From an uncultured Ruminococcus sp. (GTDB lineage: Bacteria; Bacillota; Clostridia; Oscillospirales; Ruminococcaceae): 64,000 nucleotides of DNA. Position numbers and translations under genes: made by a program. Under the pieces are notes generated by a model, which ran no database searches, was not told the DNA's origin, and was given only the letters and a program-made list of their open reading frames with translations. Below are positions 23,657 to 32,204 of this stretch, in pieces (the stretch's first letter is position 1; every line of letters begins with the position of its first letter). Where the stretch lies: contig CAMBLM010000002.1 of assembly GCA_945868475.1 (NCBI GenBank), positions 62,001-126,000 on the forward strand. The letters run 5' to 3'.

Positions 23657-23788
23657 TACTAAGCGTCGCCTAAAATCCGGAAAAAATCAAGCAAAAACTC
23701 GTAGCTGTTGAAAACAGCTTGATGTTGAAAACAGGTTTATATGGTTTTTGCGCAGATTTTTTGTCTATAGTTTTATTGGTGTTTAGTA
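23657..23788. mobile_element. TACTAA-family miniature element, 132 bp
   Basis: The right end is canonical (GGTGTTTAGTA to 23788); the left end has drifted (TACTAAGCGTC from 23657). TTA flanks both sides (23654-23656, 23789-23791). The interior has an added GTTGAAAACAG repeat. It abuts the spoVAD promoter. Confidence 0.8.
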
Positions 23789-23911
23789 TTAAGCTCAAGT
23801 ATATTATACAACTTGAAGTTAGCTTCAAGTCAAGAGTTTTTTTATTTTTTCAAAAAAATTTTTAAAGGAGAAATTTTACACTAAGCGTCATTTTTTTAAA
23901 TAAGTACATAT

Positions 23912-23946
23912 AAAAACCGCCCCCGTTGTGAAAAACGGAGGCGGTC
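23912..23946 (-). terminator. Terminator of adhE
   Basis: On the minus strand ACCGCCTCCGTT pairs with AACGGGGGCGGT, followed by TTTTTA. It lies 28 bases beyond the adhE stop. Confidence 0.85.
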
Positions 23947-23973
23947 AATATTAGCTTTTATGCTGCTAACGAA

Positions 23974-26613
23974 TTATTTACCGTAGTATGCAAGTCTGAG
24001 GAGTTCCTTGAGCTCGTCAATTCTTGGGAGTCTTGGGTTAGCAGTTGTGCACTGGTCATCGAATGCCTTGTATGCGAGCATTTCAATTGCATTGTCGTAT
24101 ACCTTAGGATCGATGTAGGATCTGCTGTCTGTCTTGCCTGCTTCGGAAATGGAGAGAGGAATGTTAACTTCCTTCATGAGCTTTCTTACTGCGTCAGCAA
24201 GTGCCTTAACGCCCTGTTCAACTGTTGCGTTCTGAGGAACGAAGCCCATGAGCTTAGCGATCTCAGCATAACGCTCAGGAGCGATATAGTGATCGTACTT
24301 AGGCCATGCAGCGAACTTTGTAGGTGTCTGCTGACCGTTGTATTCGATAACGTGTGGGAGGAGGTATGCGTTTGCAAGTCCGTGAGGAATGTGGAACTCA
24401 CCGCCGAGCTTATGAGCGAGGGAGTGGTTTACACCGAGGAATGCATTTGTGAATGCCATACCTGCGATACAGGAAGCATTGTGCATCTTCTCTCTTGCAA
24501 GCTTATCAGCTGTCTTGTAAGAATCAGGGAGATACTCAAATACGAGCTTGATAGCGTGGAGTGCGAGAGCATCTGTATAGTCTGTTGCAAGAACAGAAAC
24601 GTAAGCTTCGATAGCGTGTGTGAGAACGTCAAGTCCTGTGAATGCTGTGGAAGCCTTAGGAACTGTATAAACGAACTCAGGGTCAACGATAGCGATATCA
24701 GGAGTAAGCTCGTAGTCGGCGAGAGGATACTTCATGTTCTTGGACTTATCGGAAATTACTGCGAAGGAAGTAACTTCAGAACCTGTACCGGAAGTTGTAG
24801 GAACGCAGACAAGCTTAGCCTTCTTACCCATCTTCGGGAACTTGTAAACTCTCTTACGGATATCCATGAACTTCTGAGCCATGCCGATGAAGTCTGCATC
24901 CGGGTTCTCATAGAAGAGCCACATTGCCTTTGCAGCGTCCATTGCAGAACCACCGCCGATAGCAACGATGCAGTCAGGCTGGAAGGAGTTCATAACGCCT
25001 GTACCCTTACGAACTGTTGTAAGGTCAGGATCAGGCTCAACTTCGCTGAAGATCTCGATAACAGGATGATTTTCGTTCTTATTGAGCTGATATGTGAGTC
25101 TGTCAACATAGCCGAACTGAACCATTCCGGGGTCAGCTACGATCATAACTCTGTGGATCTCAGGCATCTTAGCGAGATACTGAACAGCACCCGGTTCAAA
25201 ATAGATCTTTTCAGGAACCTTGAACCACTGCATGTTAAGTCTTCTCTTAGCGATCTTCTTAACGTTGATGAGGTTCTTAGCTGTAACGTTCTCGGAAACG
25301 GAGTTCTTACCGTAAGAACCGCAGCCGAGTGTAAGGGAAGGAGCCATGGAGTTGTAAACGTCACCGATAGCACCGAAGGATGCAGGAGAGTTAACAACGA
25401 TACGGCTTGCATTCATGGATTCGCCGTAGAGGTCAGCGAGTTCATCATCAGATGTGTGGATAACTGCTGTATGACCTGCACCGTGCTTGAGCATTTCCTT
25501 ACAAAGCTCAAAAGCATGCTCGTGTGTATCGGACTTAACAACTGCGAGTACAGGAGAAAGCTTTTCGAGTGCGAGAGGATACTTGTTAGCGTCTGTGCCG
25601 CCGATCTCAACGCAGAGTACCTTTGTTTCCTTAGGAATTGTGATGCCGGCCTTTTCAGCAATCTGCCAAGGATACTGACCAACAACCCAAGGACGTACAG
25701 CCATCTTTTCTGTGTCGATAATTGTATCCTGGATCTTCTGAACCTCTTCAGGCTTTGCAAAATAGCAGCCGTGATACTTCATGAAGCCAACAGCTTCATC
25801 GTAAATTTCCTGGTCGATGATAGCAGCCTGCTCAGATGCGCAGATCATACCGTTATCGAAGGACTTGGAAAGAATGAGGTCGTTAACAGCCTGCTTAACA
25901 TTTGCAGACTTTTCGATATAGCAAGGTGTGTTACCGGGGCCAACGCCGAGTGCAGGCTTACCTGCGGAATAAGCAGCCTTAACCATTCCGGGGCCGCCTG
26001 TTGCGAGGATAGTTGCAACGTCAGGGTGGTTCATGAGAAGACCTGTTGCTTCGATGGAAGGATATTCGATCCACTGAATGCAGTTTTCGGGAGCGCCTGC
26101 CTTGATAGCAGCGTCACGAACGATCTCAGCAGCTCTCTTGGAGCACTGCTGTGCAGATGGGTGGAAACCGAAGATGATCGGGTTTCTGGTCTTCATACAG
26201 ATGATAGACTTGAACATTGTTGTGGAAGTCGGGTTTGTTGTAGGTGTAACACCGCAGACGATTCCGAGAGGTTCGGCAACCTCAACGTAGCTTTCATCGA
26301 TGTTGTCTTCGATGATGCCGACTGTCTTTTCGTGCTTGATGGAGTGCCAGATGTACTCTGTGGAGAAGATGTTCTTTGTAACCTTATCCTCGTAGATACC
26401 TCTGCCTGTTTCTTCGATCGCCATCTTTGCGAGTTCGCTCTGAGCGGAAAGACCTGCAAGAGCCATAGCCTCTGTGATCTTATCGACCTGAGCCTGATCA
26501 AGCTTCATGAATTCTTCAAGAGCTTTCTTTGCGTTAGCAACAAGGCCGTTGATCATTTCAGCGGTTTCAACCTTTGGTGCTTCAGCAGCTGCGGTAGTTT
26601 TCTTGTCTGCCAT
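23974..26613 (-). CDS. adhE: Bifunctional acetaldehyde-CoA/alcohol dehydrogenase
   Basis: This 879-residue AdhE converts acetyl-CoA to ethanol in two NADH-dependent steps. The N-terminal aldehyde dehydrogenase half (about 1-440) has the catalytic cysteine in FDNGMICASEQAAI and GVTPTTNPTST. A linker leads to the C-terminal iron-dependent alcohol dehydrogenase, with VAIGGGSAMDAAKAMW, VPTTSGTGSEVTSFAV and the metal-binding HGLANAYLLPHVIEYN. Start ATG 26613 lies 10 bases after GGAGG. Length is normal and no lesion is visible. It is transcribed alone, with its own terminator and a Rex-like operator, and should form spirosomes in the cytoplasm. Confidence 0.97.
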   Translation of the reverse strand: MADKKTTAAAEAPKVETAEMINGLVANAKKALEEFMKLDQAQVDKITEAMALAGLSAQSELAKMAIEETGRGIYEDKVTKNIFSTEYIWHSIKHEKTVGIIEDNIDESYVEVAEPLGIVCGVTPTTNPTSTTMFKSIICMKTRNPIIFGFHPSAQQCSKRAAEIVRDAAIKAGAPENCIQWIEYPSIEATGLLMNHPDVATILATGGPGMVKAAYSAGKPALGVGPGNTPCYIEKSANVKQAVNDLILSKSFDNGMICASEQAAIIDQEIYDEAVGFMKYHGCYFAKPEEVQKIQDTIIDTEKMAVRPWVVGQYPWQIAEKAGITIPKETKVLCVEIGGTDANKYPLALEKLSPVLAVVKSDTHEHAFELCKEMLKHGAGHTAVIHTSDDELADLYGESMNASRIVVNSPASFGAIGDVYNSMAPSLTLGCGSYGKNSVSENVTAKNLINVKKIAKRRLNMQWFKVPEKIYFEPGAVQYLAKMPEIHRVMIVADPGMVQFGYVDRLTYQLNKNENHPVIEIFSEVEPDPDLTTVRKGTGVMNSFQPDCIVAIGGGSAMDAAKAMWLFYENPDADFIGMAQKFMDIRKRVYKFPKMGKKAKLVCVPTTSGTGSEVTSFAVISDKSKNMKYPLADYELTPDIAIVDPEFVYTVPKASTAFTGLDVLTHAIEAYVSVLATDYTDALALHAIKLVFEYLPDSYKTADKLAREKMHNASCIAGMAFTNAFLGVNHSLAHKLGGEFHIPHGLANAYLLPHVIEYNGQQTPTKFAAWPKYDHYIAPERYAEIAKLMGFVPQNATVEQGVKALADAVRKLMKEVNIPLSISEAGKTDSRSYIDPKVYDNAIEMLAYKAFDDQCTTANPRLPRIDELKELLRLAYYGK

Positions 26614-26711
26614 TTTCAAATTTCCTCCCGATTTGATTTTTTAGAGTTAAGGCATGAAGATCCATGCCGTTCCTCTATATTAAATTAAAATTTTGGGCAT
26701 TTTCTTCAAGG

Positions 26712-26737
26712 TCGGAGGATACTCTCTCCCCGACCCA
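26712..26737 (-). promoter_or_regulatory. Leader hairpin in the adhE 5' UTR
   Basis: On the minus strand GGTCGG...CCGACC encloses GAG/CTC pairing, forming a stem-loop near the expected transcript start. A stability or control role is a guess. Confidence 0.35.
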
Positions 26738-26742
26738 TTAAT

Positions 26743-26771
26743 ATAATATCACATTGTTAAAGTTTTGTCAA
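26743..26771 (-). promoter_or_regulatory. adhE promoter with overlapping Rex-like operator
   Basis: Minus strand: TTGACA (26766-26771), 17-base spacer, TATTAT (26743-26748). The 18-base palindrome TTGACAAAACTTTAACAA (26754-26771) matches the Rex consensus TTGTTAANNNNTTAACAA at all but two of the fixed positions and covers the -35 box. Rex would repress adhE when NADH is low. The rex gene is not in the window. Confidence 0.65.
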
Positions 26772-26898
26772 TACCGATACATTAATTTTTTTTGGAATTA
26801 TATGAATTATTTTGTAAATGGGAACGTTTTCTTCGCTTTATGCCAGGTGCATTTCAGGGCTGTCGGCAGGCGGATATCATCCCACAAAATAACAGGTA

Positions 26899-27270
26899 TC
26901 AGGCTTTTCTTTTTTCAATGTCGGCTTTGAGCTTTGCGAAGACCTCATCACTGAAATCATGTTCAAGGCGGCAGGCATTTTCAGCTGCCGATCCCTCGTC
27001 AACACCGATGCTGACGAGCCACTCGGTAAGTATGGTATGACGCTCATAGATGCGTTCCGCCTGCTTTTTGCCGTCCTCGGTGAGGGATATATAGCCGTTT
27101 TTGTCAACGGTGATGAAGCCGCCGCTTTTCAGCAGTCCGACCGCTCTTGAAACGCTCGGCTTTGAAAGCTCCATTTCACGGGCAACATCGACCGAACGCA
27201 CATCATTCCGCTTACTTAAAATAAGTATGGTTTCGAGGTAATCCTCCCCCGAACGTCTTAATCTTGCCAT
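26899..27270 (-). CDS. DtxR/MntR-family metal-dependent regulator
   Basis: This 123-residue protein starts at ATG 27270 behind GGGAGGTT. The DtxR pattern is clear: SGEDYLETILILSKRNDVRS, the helix-turn-helix VAREMELSKPSVSRAVGLLK, and the dimerisation region YERHTILTEWLVSIGVDEGSAAENACRLEHDFSDE, which contains Glu and His residues typical of metal ligands. It lacks the C-terminal SH3-like domain, as MntR does. It senses Mn(II) or Fe(II). No metal transporter is adjacent; the next gene downstream is a ClC transporter. Confidence 0.9.
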   Translation of the reverse strand: MARLRRSGEDYLETILILSKRNDVRSVDVAREMELSKPSVSRAVGLLKSGGFITVDKNGYISLTEDGKKQAERIYERHTILTEWLVSIGVDEGSAAENACRLEHDFSDEVFAKLKADIEKRKA

Positions 27271-27327
27271 TAAATAACCTCCCGTTTTTCAATTTACAGT
27301 TAATTATCAACTTTTCACTTTTAACTG

Positions 27328-28623
27328 TCAACTGTTGTTGTGGTGTTTTACGGGCTTTGCCTTGGACTGGTGGAATTTCTGCGCGCTGTAAAGTCCCGTG
27401 TAGCCCGAGAGCATATAGCTTATCGCGATAGCGGCTGCGTAGAAAGGCAGTCCGTTCATGCCGAAAAGCTCGCAGCTCAATATTATCGAAGCGAACGGAC
27501 AGTTCGTGACGCCGCAGAATACTGCGATAAGTCCGACCGCTGCGCCGAATGACGGGTCAAGCCCGATAAGTCCGCCGAAAACGCAACCGAACGTTGAGCC
27601 TACAAAGAAGCTCGGGACGATCTCGCCACCCTTGAAGCCGCAGCCGAGGGTGAGAGCCGTAAAGAGCATTTTCAGCAGGAATGCCATAGGGTCGGCATCG
27701 CCCGTGAATGCGCGCTTTATAACGTCCATACCTGCGCCGTTGTAGTCGGTCGTTCCGAGAAGAACGGTCATAACGGCAACGATAAGGCCGCCTGCTGCGA
27801 TGCGGAAATAGGGGTTCTTGATATATTTTGCATATAATTCGCCCGATTTATGTATAACGCTGCAAAAAAGTACGCTCACAGCCGCACACGCCATACCGAG
27901 GACGATAACGAGGAGCATCTGCACTGCATTTTCCGCAGAAAGGTTCGGAACTCCGCTGACGATGAAGCTTTCCGCTTCCGCACCGAGCACCTTTACTGTC
28001 ATTGCCGAGGTCACGCCCGATATCATACACGGAACGAGTGCGGAATACTGCGCTGCCGCAACGATAGTGACTTCGACCGCAAAAACCGCCGAAGCAACGG
28101 GCGTTCCGAACAGAGCCGCGAAGCCTGCGCTCATACCGCACATTATAAGTATCGAGCCGTCATGCTCGTCCATTTTGAAGAGCTTTTTCAGCGGTGAAAC
28201 GAGCGCGCCGCCGATCTGAAGAGCTGCTCCCTCGCGTCCTGCCGAACCTCCGAAGAGGTGTGTGATGAACGTTGCGATAAAAATGAGCGGTGCCTGACGG
28301 AATTTTACCTCCGACTCCGCTCTTGCGGCGAGAATTATCGTATTTGTGCCTTTATCATCGGACATTTTCGTTATATTGTATACGAAAACGAGCAGCAGAC
28401 CCGCTATCGGCAGGAGAAGCACCATAAAAGGGTGTCCCGTGCGGAACGTTGTCGCAAAGCTCAGTGCTTTTCCGAAAACTTCGCCCACAACGCCCACCGC
28501 AAGTCCGACGATGATAGACGGAATGAACCATTTTGCGAATGAGAGCAAAATTCGCCCATAGCTGTTACCCTTTATCCTTTCAATAAGGGTCAGCTTTTCA
28601 GTATTTTCAATTTTTTCTTCCAT
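27328..28623 (-). CDS. ClC-family anion channel or antiporter
   Basis: Start ATG 28623 behind GGAG; 431 residues with about ten to eleven membrane segments. ClC signatures: the gating-glutamate loop GGSAGREGAALQIGGALVSP and the later GCGFKGGEIVPSFFVGSTFG. The first anion-site motif, GSGIP in classical ClC, reads KGTNTII here. GREG followed by a small residue and a changed GSGIP are reminiscent of the fluoride-exporting branch, but this cannot be settled by eye. It lies downstream of the polyamine genes on the same strand and upstream of the DtxR regulator. Confidence 0.88.
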   Translation of the reverse strand: MEEKIENTEKLTLIERIKGNSYGRILLSFAKWFIPSIIVGLAVGVVGEVFGKALSFATTFRTGHPFMVLLLPIAGLLLVFVYNITKMSDDKGTNTIILAARAESEVKFRQAPLIFIATFITHLFGGSAGREGAALQIGGALVSPLKKLFKMDEHDGSILIMCGMSAGFAALFGTPVASAVFAVEVTIVAAAQYSALVPCMISGVTSAMTVKVLGAEAESFIVSGVPNLSAENAVQMLLVIVLGMACAAVSVLFCSVIHKSGELYAKYIKNPYFRIAAGGLIVAVMTVLLGTTDYNGAGMDVIKRAFTGDADPMAFLLKMLFTALTLGCGFKGGEIVPSFFVGSTFGCVFGGLIGLDPSFGAAVGLIAVFCGVTNCPFASIILSCELFGMNGLPFYAAAIAISYMLSGYTGLYSAQKFHQSKAKPVKHHNNS

Positions 28624-28636
28624 AAAAACTCCAAAA

Positions 28637-28674
28637 CCGGGCATAAAACGTTATTCGGGCGTTTTATGCCGAAA
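28637..28674 (-). terminator. Palindrome between speB and the ClC gene
   Basis: GGCATAAAACG and CGTTTTATGCC form an 11-bp stem with a 9-base loop. It sits 15-50 bases before the ClC start; no strong T-run follows on either strand. It may be a weak terminator or a leader structure. Confidence 0.4.
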
Positions 28675-28702
28675 TAAAAGAACGCTGAAGCAGCAGTTCT
28701 TA

Positions 28703-28802
28703 TACTAAACACCAATTAAAAACTATACAAAAAATCGAGCATAATCTTGCATATATGGATTATGCGACGAATTTTTGTCTATAGTTTTATTGGTGTTTAG
28801 TA
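28703..28802. mobile_element. TACTAA-family miniature element at the speB 3' end
   Basis: This 100-bp copy has ends TACTAAACACC and GGTGTTTAGTA, TTA on the left (28700-28702) and TTT, one base different, on the right. The last codons and the stop of speB lie inside its right terminal repeat. Confidence 0.88.
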
Positions 28803-29647
28803 TTTGACAGCATCAGGAGCAGCTCGCGGAGAAGCTTGCAGCAGAGTGCTGTCGAGATGCCGCTCGGGTCATATGGCGGCGAAAGCTCGTTCATATCTGC
28901 GCCGACGATGTTAAGACCTTTCATTTTCATAAGCGCAGCCAGAAGCTCGGTATAACGCGCGCCGCCTGCTTCGGGCGTACCCGTTCCGGGGAATTCGGAC
29001 GGTTCGAGGACGTCCATATCTATTGTAAGGTAGACATTTTTACCCTTTAGATCTGCGGCCATACTGTCGATGCCGTCAAGGTTGAACGGATTCATTACCG
29101 TATGCTCCTTGGCAAAGGCAAACTCGGTGCGCTCGCCGCTTCTTATGCCGTGCTGATAGATATGCTTTTCGCCGACAAGCTCGTAGCAGCGGCGCATTAC
29201 GCAGGCATGGGAATTCTTCACCCCGAGATAATCGTCGCGGAGATCGGCATGAGCATCGAACTGGACGATGTAAAGGTCGTCATACTTTTCCTTGACTGCT
29301 CTTACTGCGCCAAGGGTGACAAGGTGTTCGCCGCCGAGCATAAGCGGCATTTTTCCATCGGCAAGAATTTCTCTTGTGAGTTCCGTTATCCGGTCGAGCG
29401 CAAGGTCGGACGAGCCTATGCAAAGCTCGATGTCGCCTGCGTCATAGTATGTATAGTCTGTGAGGTCCTTGTCCTGATATGGCGAGTAGGTTTCGATGCC
29501 GTAGCTTTCCTGACGGATAGCCTTTGCGCCGAAGCGTGTACCCGGGCGGTAGGACGTTGTACTGTCGAACGGTGCGCCGAAAATGACTATTTCCGAGCGG
29601 TCATAATCGCCGTCACAGGCGATAAAAGCGTTTCTTTCAGACTGCAT
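28787..29647 (-). CDS. speB: Agmatinase (ureohydrolase family)
   Basis: This 286-residue protein starts at ATG 29647, inside the end of speE (11-base overlap). Ureohydrolase manganese ligands are present: LMLGGEHLVTLG (His), IVQFDAHADLRDDY (Asp, His, Asp) and YLTIDMDVLEPSEFPGTGTPE (Asp pair). It hydrolyses agmatine to putrescine and urea, next to arginine decarboxylase speA. The C-terminus NTKHQ and the stop come from an inserted miniature element, so the native end has been replaced by five foreign residues, probably harmless at the surface. Confidence 0.93.
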   Translation of the reverse strand: MQSERNAFIACDGDYDRSEIVIFGAPFDSTTSYRPGTRFGAKAIRQESYGIETYSPYQDKDLTDYTYYDAGDIELCIGSSDLALDRITELTREILADGKMPLMLGGEHLVTLGAVRAVKEKYDDLYIVQFDAHADLRDDYLGVKNSHACVMRRCYELVGEKHIYQHGIRSGERTEFAFAKEHTVMNPFNLDGIDSMAADLKGKNVYLTIDMDVLEPSEFPGTGTPEAGGARYTELLAALMKMKGLNIVGADMNELSPPYDPSGISTALCCKLLRELLLMLSNTKHQ

Positions 29648-30485
29648 TGTCAAGCAGCTCCTTTACATAGTTTGGTATTGCGAATGAGCCTTTGTGAAGT
29701 TCGGTGTTGTAGTATCTCGTCTTTATGCCGAGAGCGTTCCACCTGTCGGCATCGAATTCAAGCGGCTTGACTGTCTTTGAAGCGAAGCCGAAGAGCCAGT
29801 GTCCCGAGGGGTAGGTCGGGATATGCGCCTGATAAACCCCACAAATCGGGAAAAGCTCACGGATACGCTTGTGCGCTCTCTGCATAGCCTTTGCATCATC
29901 GGGGTAATACGGGCTTTCATGCTGATTGACGAGGATACCGTTCTCGGTGAGAGCGTCATAGCAGTTGCCGTAGAACTCGCTCGTGAAAAGTCCCTCTCCC
30001 GGTCCGAACGGGTCGGTGCTGTCAACGATGATAAGGTCGTATTCGTTGTGCTTTCTGCGGACGAAGCGAAGTCCGTCGTCGTAGAAAATGTGAACTCTCG
30101 GGTCGCCGAGCTTACAGGCAGTCTGCGGAAGATACTGCTTTGATACCTCAACAACGCGCTCGTCTATCTCGACCATATCGATATGTTTGATGCTCTCGTA
30201 ACGGGTAAGCTCGCGGATAGTTCCGCCGTCACCTGCGCCGATAACGAGGACATTTTTTATGTCGGGGTTCGATGCCATAGGAACATGAGTTATCATTTCG
30301 TGGTAGATGAACTCGTCCTTTTCGGTGAGCATCATGATACCGTCAAGCGTTAAGAACCTGCCGAATTCGGGCGATTCAAAAACATCGATGCGCTGGAATT
30401 CGCTCTGCTCGCTGCAAAGCTGCTTGTCTATTCTAACGGACATTTTAACATCCTTGGTGTGCATTTCACTGTACCATAATTCCAT
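29637..30485 (-). CDS. speE: Spermidine synthase
   Basis: This 282-residue aminopropyltransferase begins MELWYSEMHTKDVKMSVRID. It has the family blocks: QRIDVFESPEFGRFLTLDG, the decarboxylated-SAM site VLVIGAGDGGTIRELTRY, DMVEIDERVVEVSKQYLP, and the catalytic aspartate in YDLIIVDSTDPFGPGEGL. It transfers an aminopropyl group from decarboxylated S-adenosylmethionine to putrescine. ATG 30485 follows AAAGGAGCATTCAG. Translation is coupled to speB downstream. With speA, speB and speD it completes arginine to spermidine. Confidence 0.96.
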   Translation of the reverse strand: MELWYSEMHTKDVKMSVRIDKQLCSEQSEFQRIDVFESPEFGRFLTLDGIMMLTEKDEFIYHEMITHVPMASNPDIKNVLVIGAGDGGTIRELTRYESIKHIDMVEIDERVVEVSKQYLPQTACKLGDPRVHIFYDDGLRFVRRKHNEYDLIIVDSTDPFGPGEGLFTSEFYGNCYDALTENGILVNQHESPYYPDDAKAMQRAHKRIRELFPICGVYQAHIPTYPSGHWLFGFASKTVKPLEFDADRWNALGIKTRYYNTELHKGSFAIPNYVKELLDNAV

Positions 30486-30522
30486 CTGAATGCTCCTTTC
30501 TTTGCTATCGCAAGAACTTGAT

Positions 30523-30762
30523 TAAATTCGGAATTCGGAATTATTTATGCTCCGCAAATTTGCATATAAAGCCGAAATCCCGCAGGGGCGGATTCTATAT
30601 CCGCCCGATTATCGGAAACATTTTTTTGCATTTCTTGTCCGAAACCGAAAATGTTGTATATAACATTTTCCAAATCAAAATAATTACGCGTTAATTTAAT
30701 TCCGAATTCCGCATTCCGAATTCCGAATTAAATTAAGTTCCGAATTCATAATTCCGAATTAT
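30523..30762. repeat. Composite repeat c between speA and speE
   Basis: AATTCGGAATTCGGAATT units at the left are inverted as AATTCCGAATTCCGCATTCC and following units at the right (to about 30762). The middle holds GGGGCGGATTCTATATCCGCCC near 30592. The 240 bases contain no gene. Confidence 0.8.
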
Positions 30763-32204
30763 TTCAAGACCTTTATCCTCTCCATATTCATATCCTCCGT
30801 ACCCGTCATTGAACAGCCGCGCTCTTTGGAGTAGCGAATGTAGGCAAGGATATCTTCGGTGATAAGTTCACCCGGGGCAACTATCGGTATTCCCGGAGGA
30901 TAGCACATCACAAACTCGCCGCTCACCCTGCCTGCGCTCTGCTCTATCGGGAGCGAGATCTGCTCACCGCAGAAAGCTTCCTGCGGAGTGAGAACGACCT
31001 GCGGATTTATGTATTCGTGGTCGAGCATTCCCGACTTGTCCTTGGAGAAGCGTCGCTTTATCTCGGCAAGTGCCGCAACAAGGCGCTCTATGTCTTTCCA
31101 CATATCCCCTGCGGAGATATAAGCGAGAATGTTTCCGATATCGCCGAATTCTATCTGGATATCGTAGATGTCACGGAGCTTGTCATAGACTTCGATGCCT
31201 GCAAGTCCGATGTCACGGGTGTGGACGGAAAGCTTTGTCATATCGAAATCGTAGATATCGTCACCGTTTATGAGCGCGTCCGAAAATGCGCAGTAGCCGC
31301 CGATCTTTCCTATCTCCTGACGGGCATAGTTCGCAGTTTCAACGACCTTGCGGACGATGTTCTTTCCGTCAAGTGCAAGGTTTCTTCGGGAAATATCGAG
31401 CGAGGAAAGCAGCAGATACGATGCGCTCGTTGTCTGCGTGATGTTTATTACGGCGCGGACGTGACCCTCGGTGACTTTGGCGTTTTCGCCGACAAGGAGG
31501 AAGCTGCTCTGCGTGAGCGAACCGCCCGATTTATGCATTGAAACTGCGGCAAGGTCTGCTCCTGCCGCCATAGCGGAGAGCGGCATACCCTCGCCGAAAT
31601 AGAAGTGTGTTCCGTGCGCTTCGTCAACGAGCACAGCCATACCGTGCTCATGCGCGATGCGGACGATACTGCGGAGGTTCGAGCATATTCCGTAGTATGT
31701 CGGGTTATTGACGAGGACGGCTTTTGCATCGGGGTTTGCTTTTATTGCAGCTTCGACATCGCGGACGGACATTCCGAGAGGTATGCCGAGGCGTTCGTTT
31801 ACTCCGGGGTTTACATATACGGGTATCGCGCCGCTGAGGATAAGTGCATTTATCGCGCTTCGGTGGACGTTTCGCGGCATTATTATCTTATCCCCTGCCT
31901 TGCAGACGGAAAGTACCATTGTCTGCACTGCGGAGGTCGTTCCGCCTACCATAAAGAAGCAGTGTCTTGCCCCGAAAGCTTCGGCGGCGAGGGTTTCAGC
32001 GTCCTTTATAACGGAAACGGGGTGGATAAGGTTGTCGAGCGGCTTCATCGAGTTCACATCGACTTCCATACACGTTTTTCCGAGGAATTCCGTGAGTGCA
32101 GGATTGCCCTTACCGTGCTTGTGACCGGGAACATCGAACGGAACTATCCTTGCATCACGGTATCGGAGGAGAGCTTCATATATCGGAGCGTTATGCTGAT
32201 CCAT
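30759..32204 (-). CDS. speA: Arginine (Orn/Lys/Arg) decarboxylase
   Basis: Start ATG 32204; 481 residues. This is the PLP-dependent, aspartate-aminotransferase-fold decarboxylase of the Bacillus SpeA type: DVPGHKHGKGNPALTEFLG at the front, CFFMVGGTTSAVQTMVLSVC, AVLVDEAHGTHFYFGEGMPL, and the PLP lysine in VSMHKSGGSLTQSS (about residue 225). C-terminal CYPPGIPIVAPGELI is typical. Given the adjacent agmatinase, arginine is the likely substrate, yielding agmatine; lysine cannot be excluded. The stop codon falls at the edge of a composite repeat. Confidence 0.93.
   Translation of the reverse strand: MDQHNAPIYEALLRYRDARIVPFDVPGHKHGKGNPALTEFLGKTCMEVDVNSMKPLDNLIHPVSVIKDAETLAAEAFGARHCFFMVGGTTSAVQTMVLSVCKAGDKIIMPRNVHRSAINALILSGAIPVYVNPGVNERLGIPLGMSVRDVEAAIKANPDAKAVLVNNPTYYGICSNLRSIVRIAHEHGMAVLVDEAHGTHFYFGEGMPLSAMAAGADLAAVSMHKSGGSLTQSSFLLVGENAKVTEGHVRAVINITQTTSASYLLLSSLDISRRNLALDGKNIVRKVVETANYARQEIGKIGGYCAFSDALINGDDIYDFDMTKLSVHTRDIGLAGIEVYDKLRDIYDIQIEFGDIGNILAYISAGDMWKDIERLVAALAEIKRRFSKDKSGMLDHEYINPQVVLTPQEAFCGEQISLPIEQSAGRVSGEFVMCYPPGIPIVAPGELITEDILAYIRYSKERGCSMTGTEDMNMERIKVLK

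Noticed and set aside
24289..26688. A 799-residue open frame on the plus strand across adhE
   Set aside because: It is the mirror frame of the highly expressed, codon-biased adhE; its composition is Cys/Arg/Leu-rich without any domain, and adhE itself is unmistakable.
28623..28800. Fluoride riboswitch upstream of the ClC gene
   Set aside because: The conserved riboswitch core could not be recognised; only a simple palindrome and a miniature element are there.
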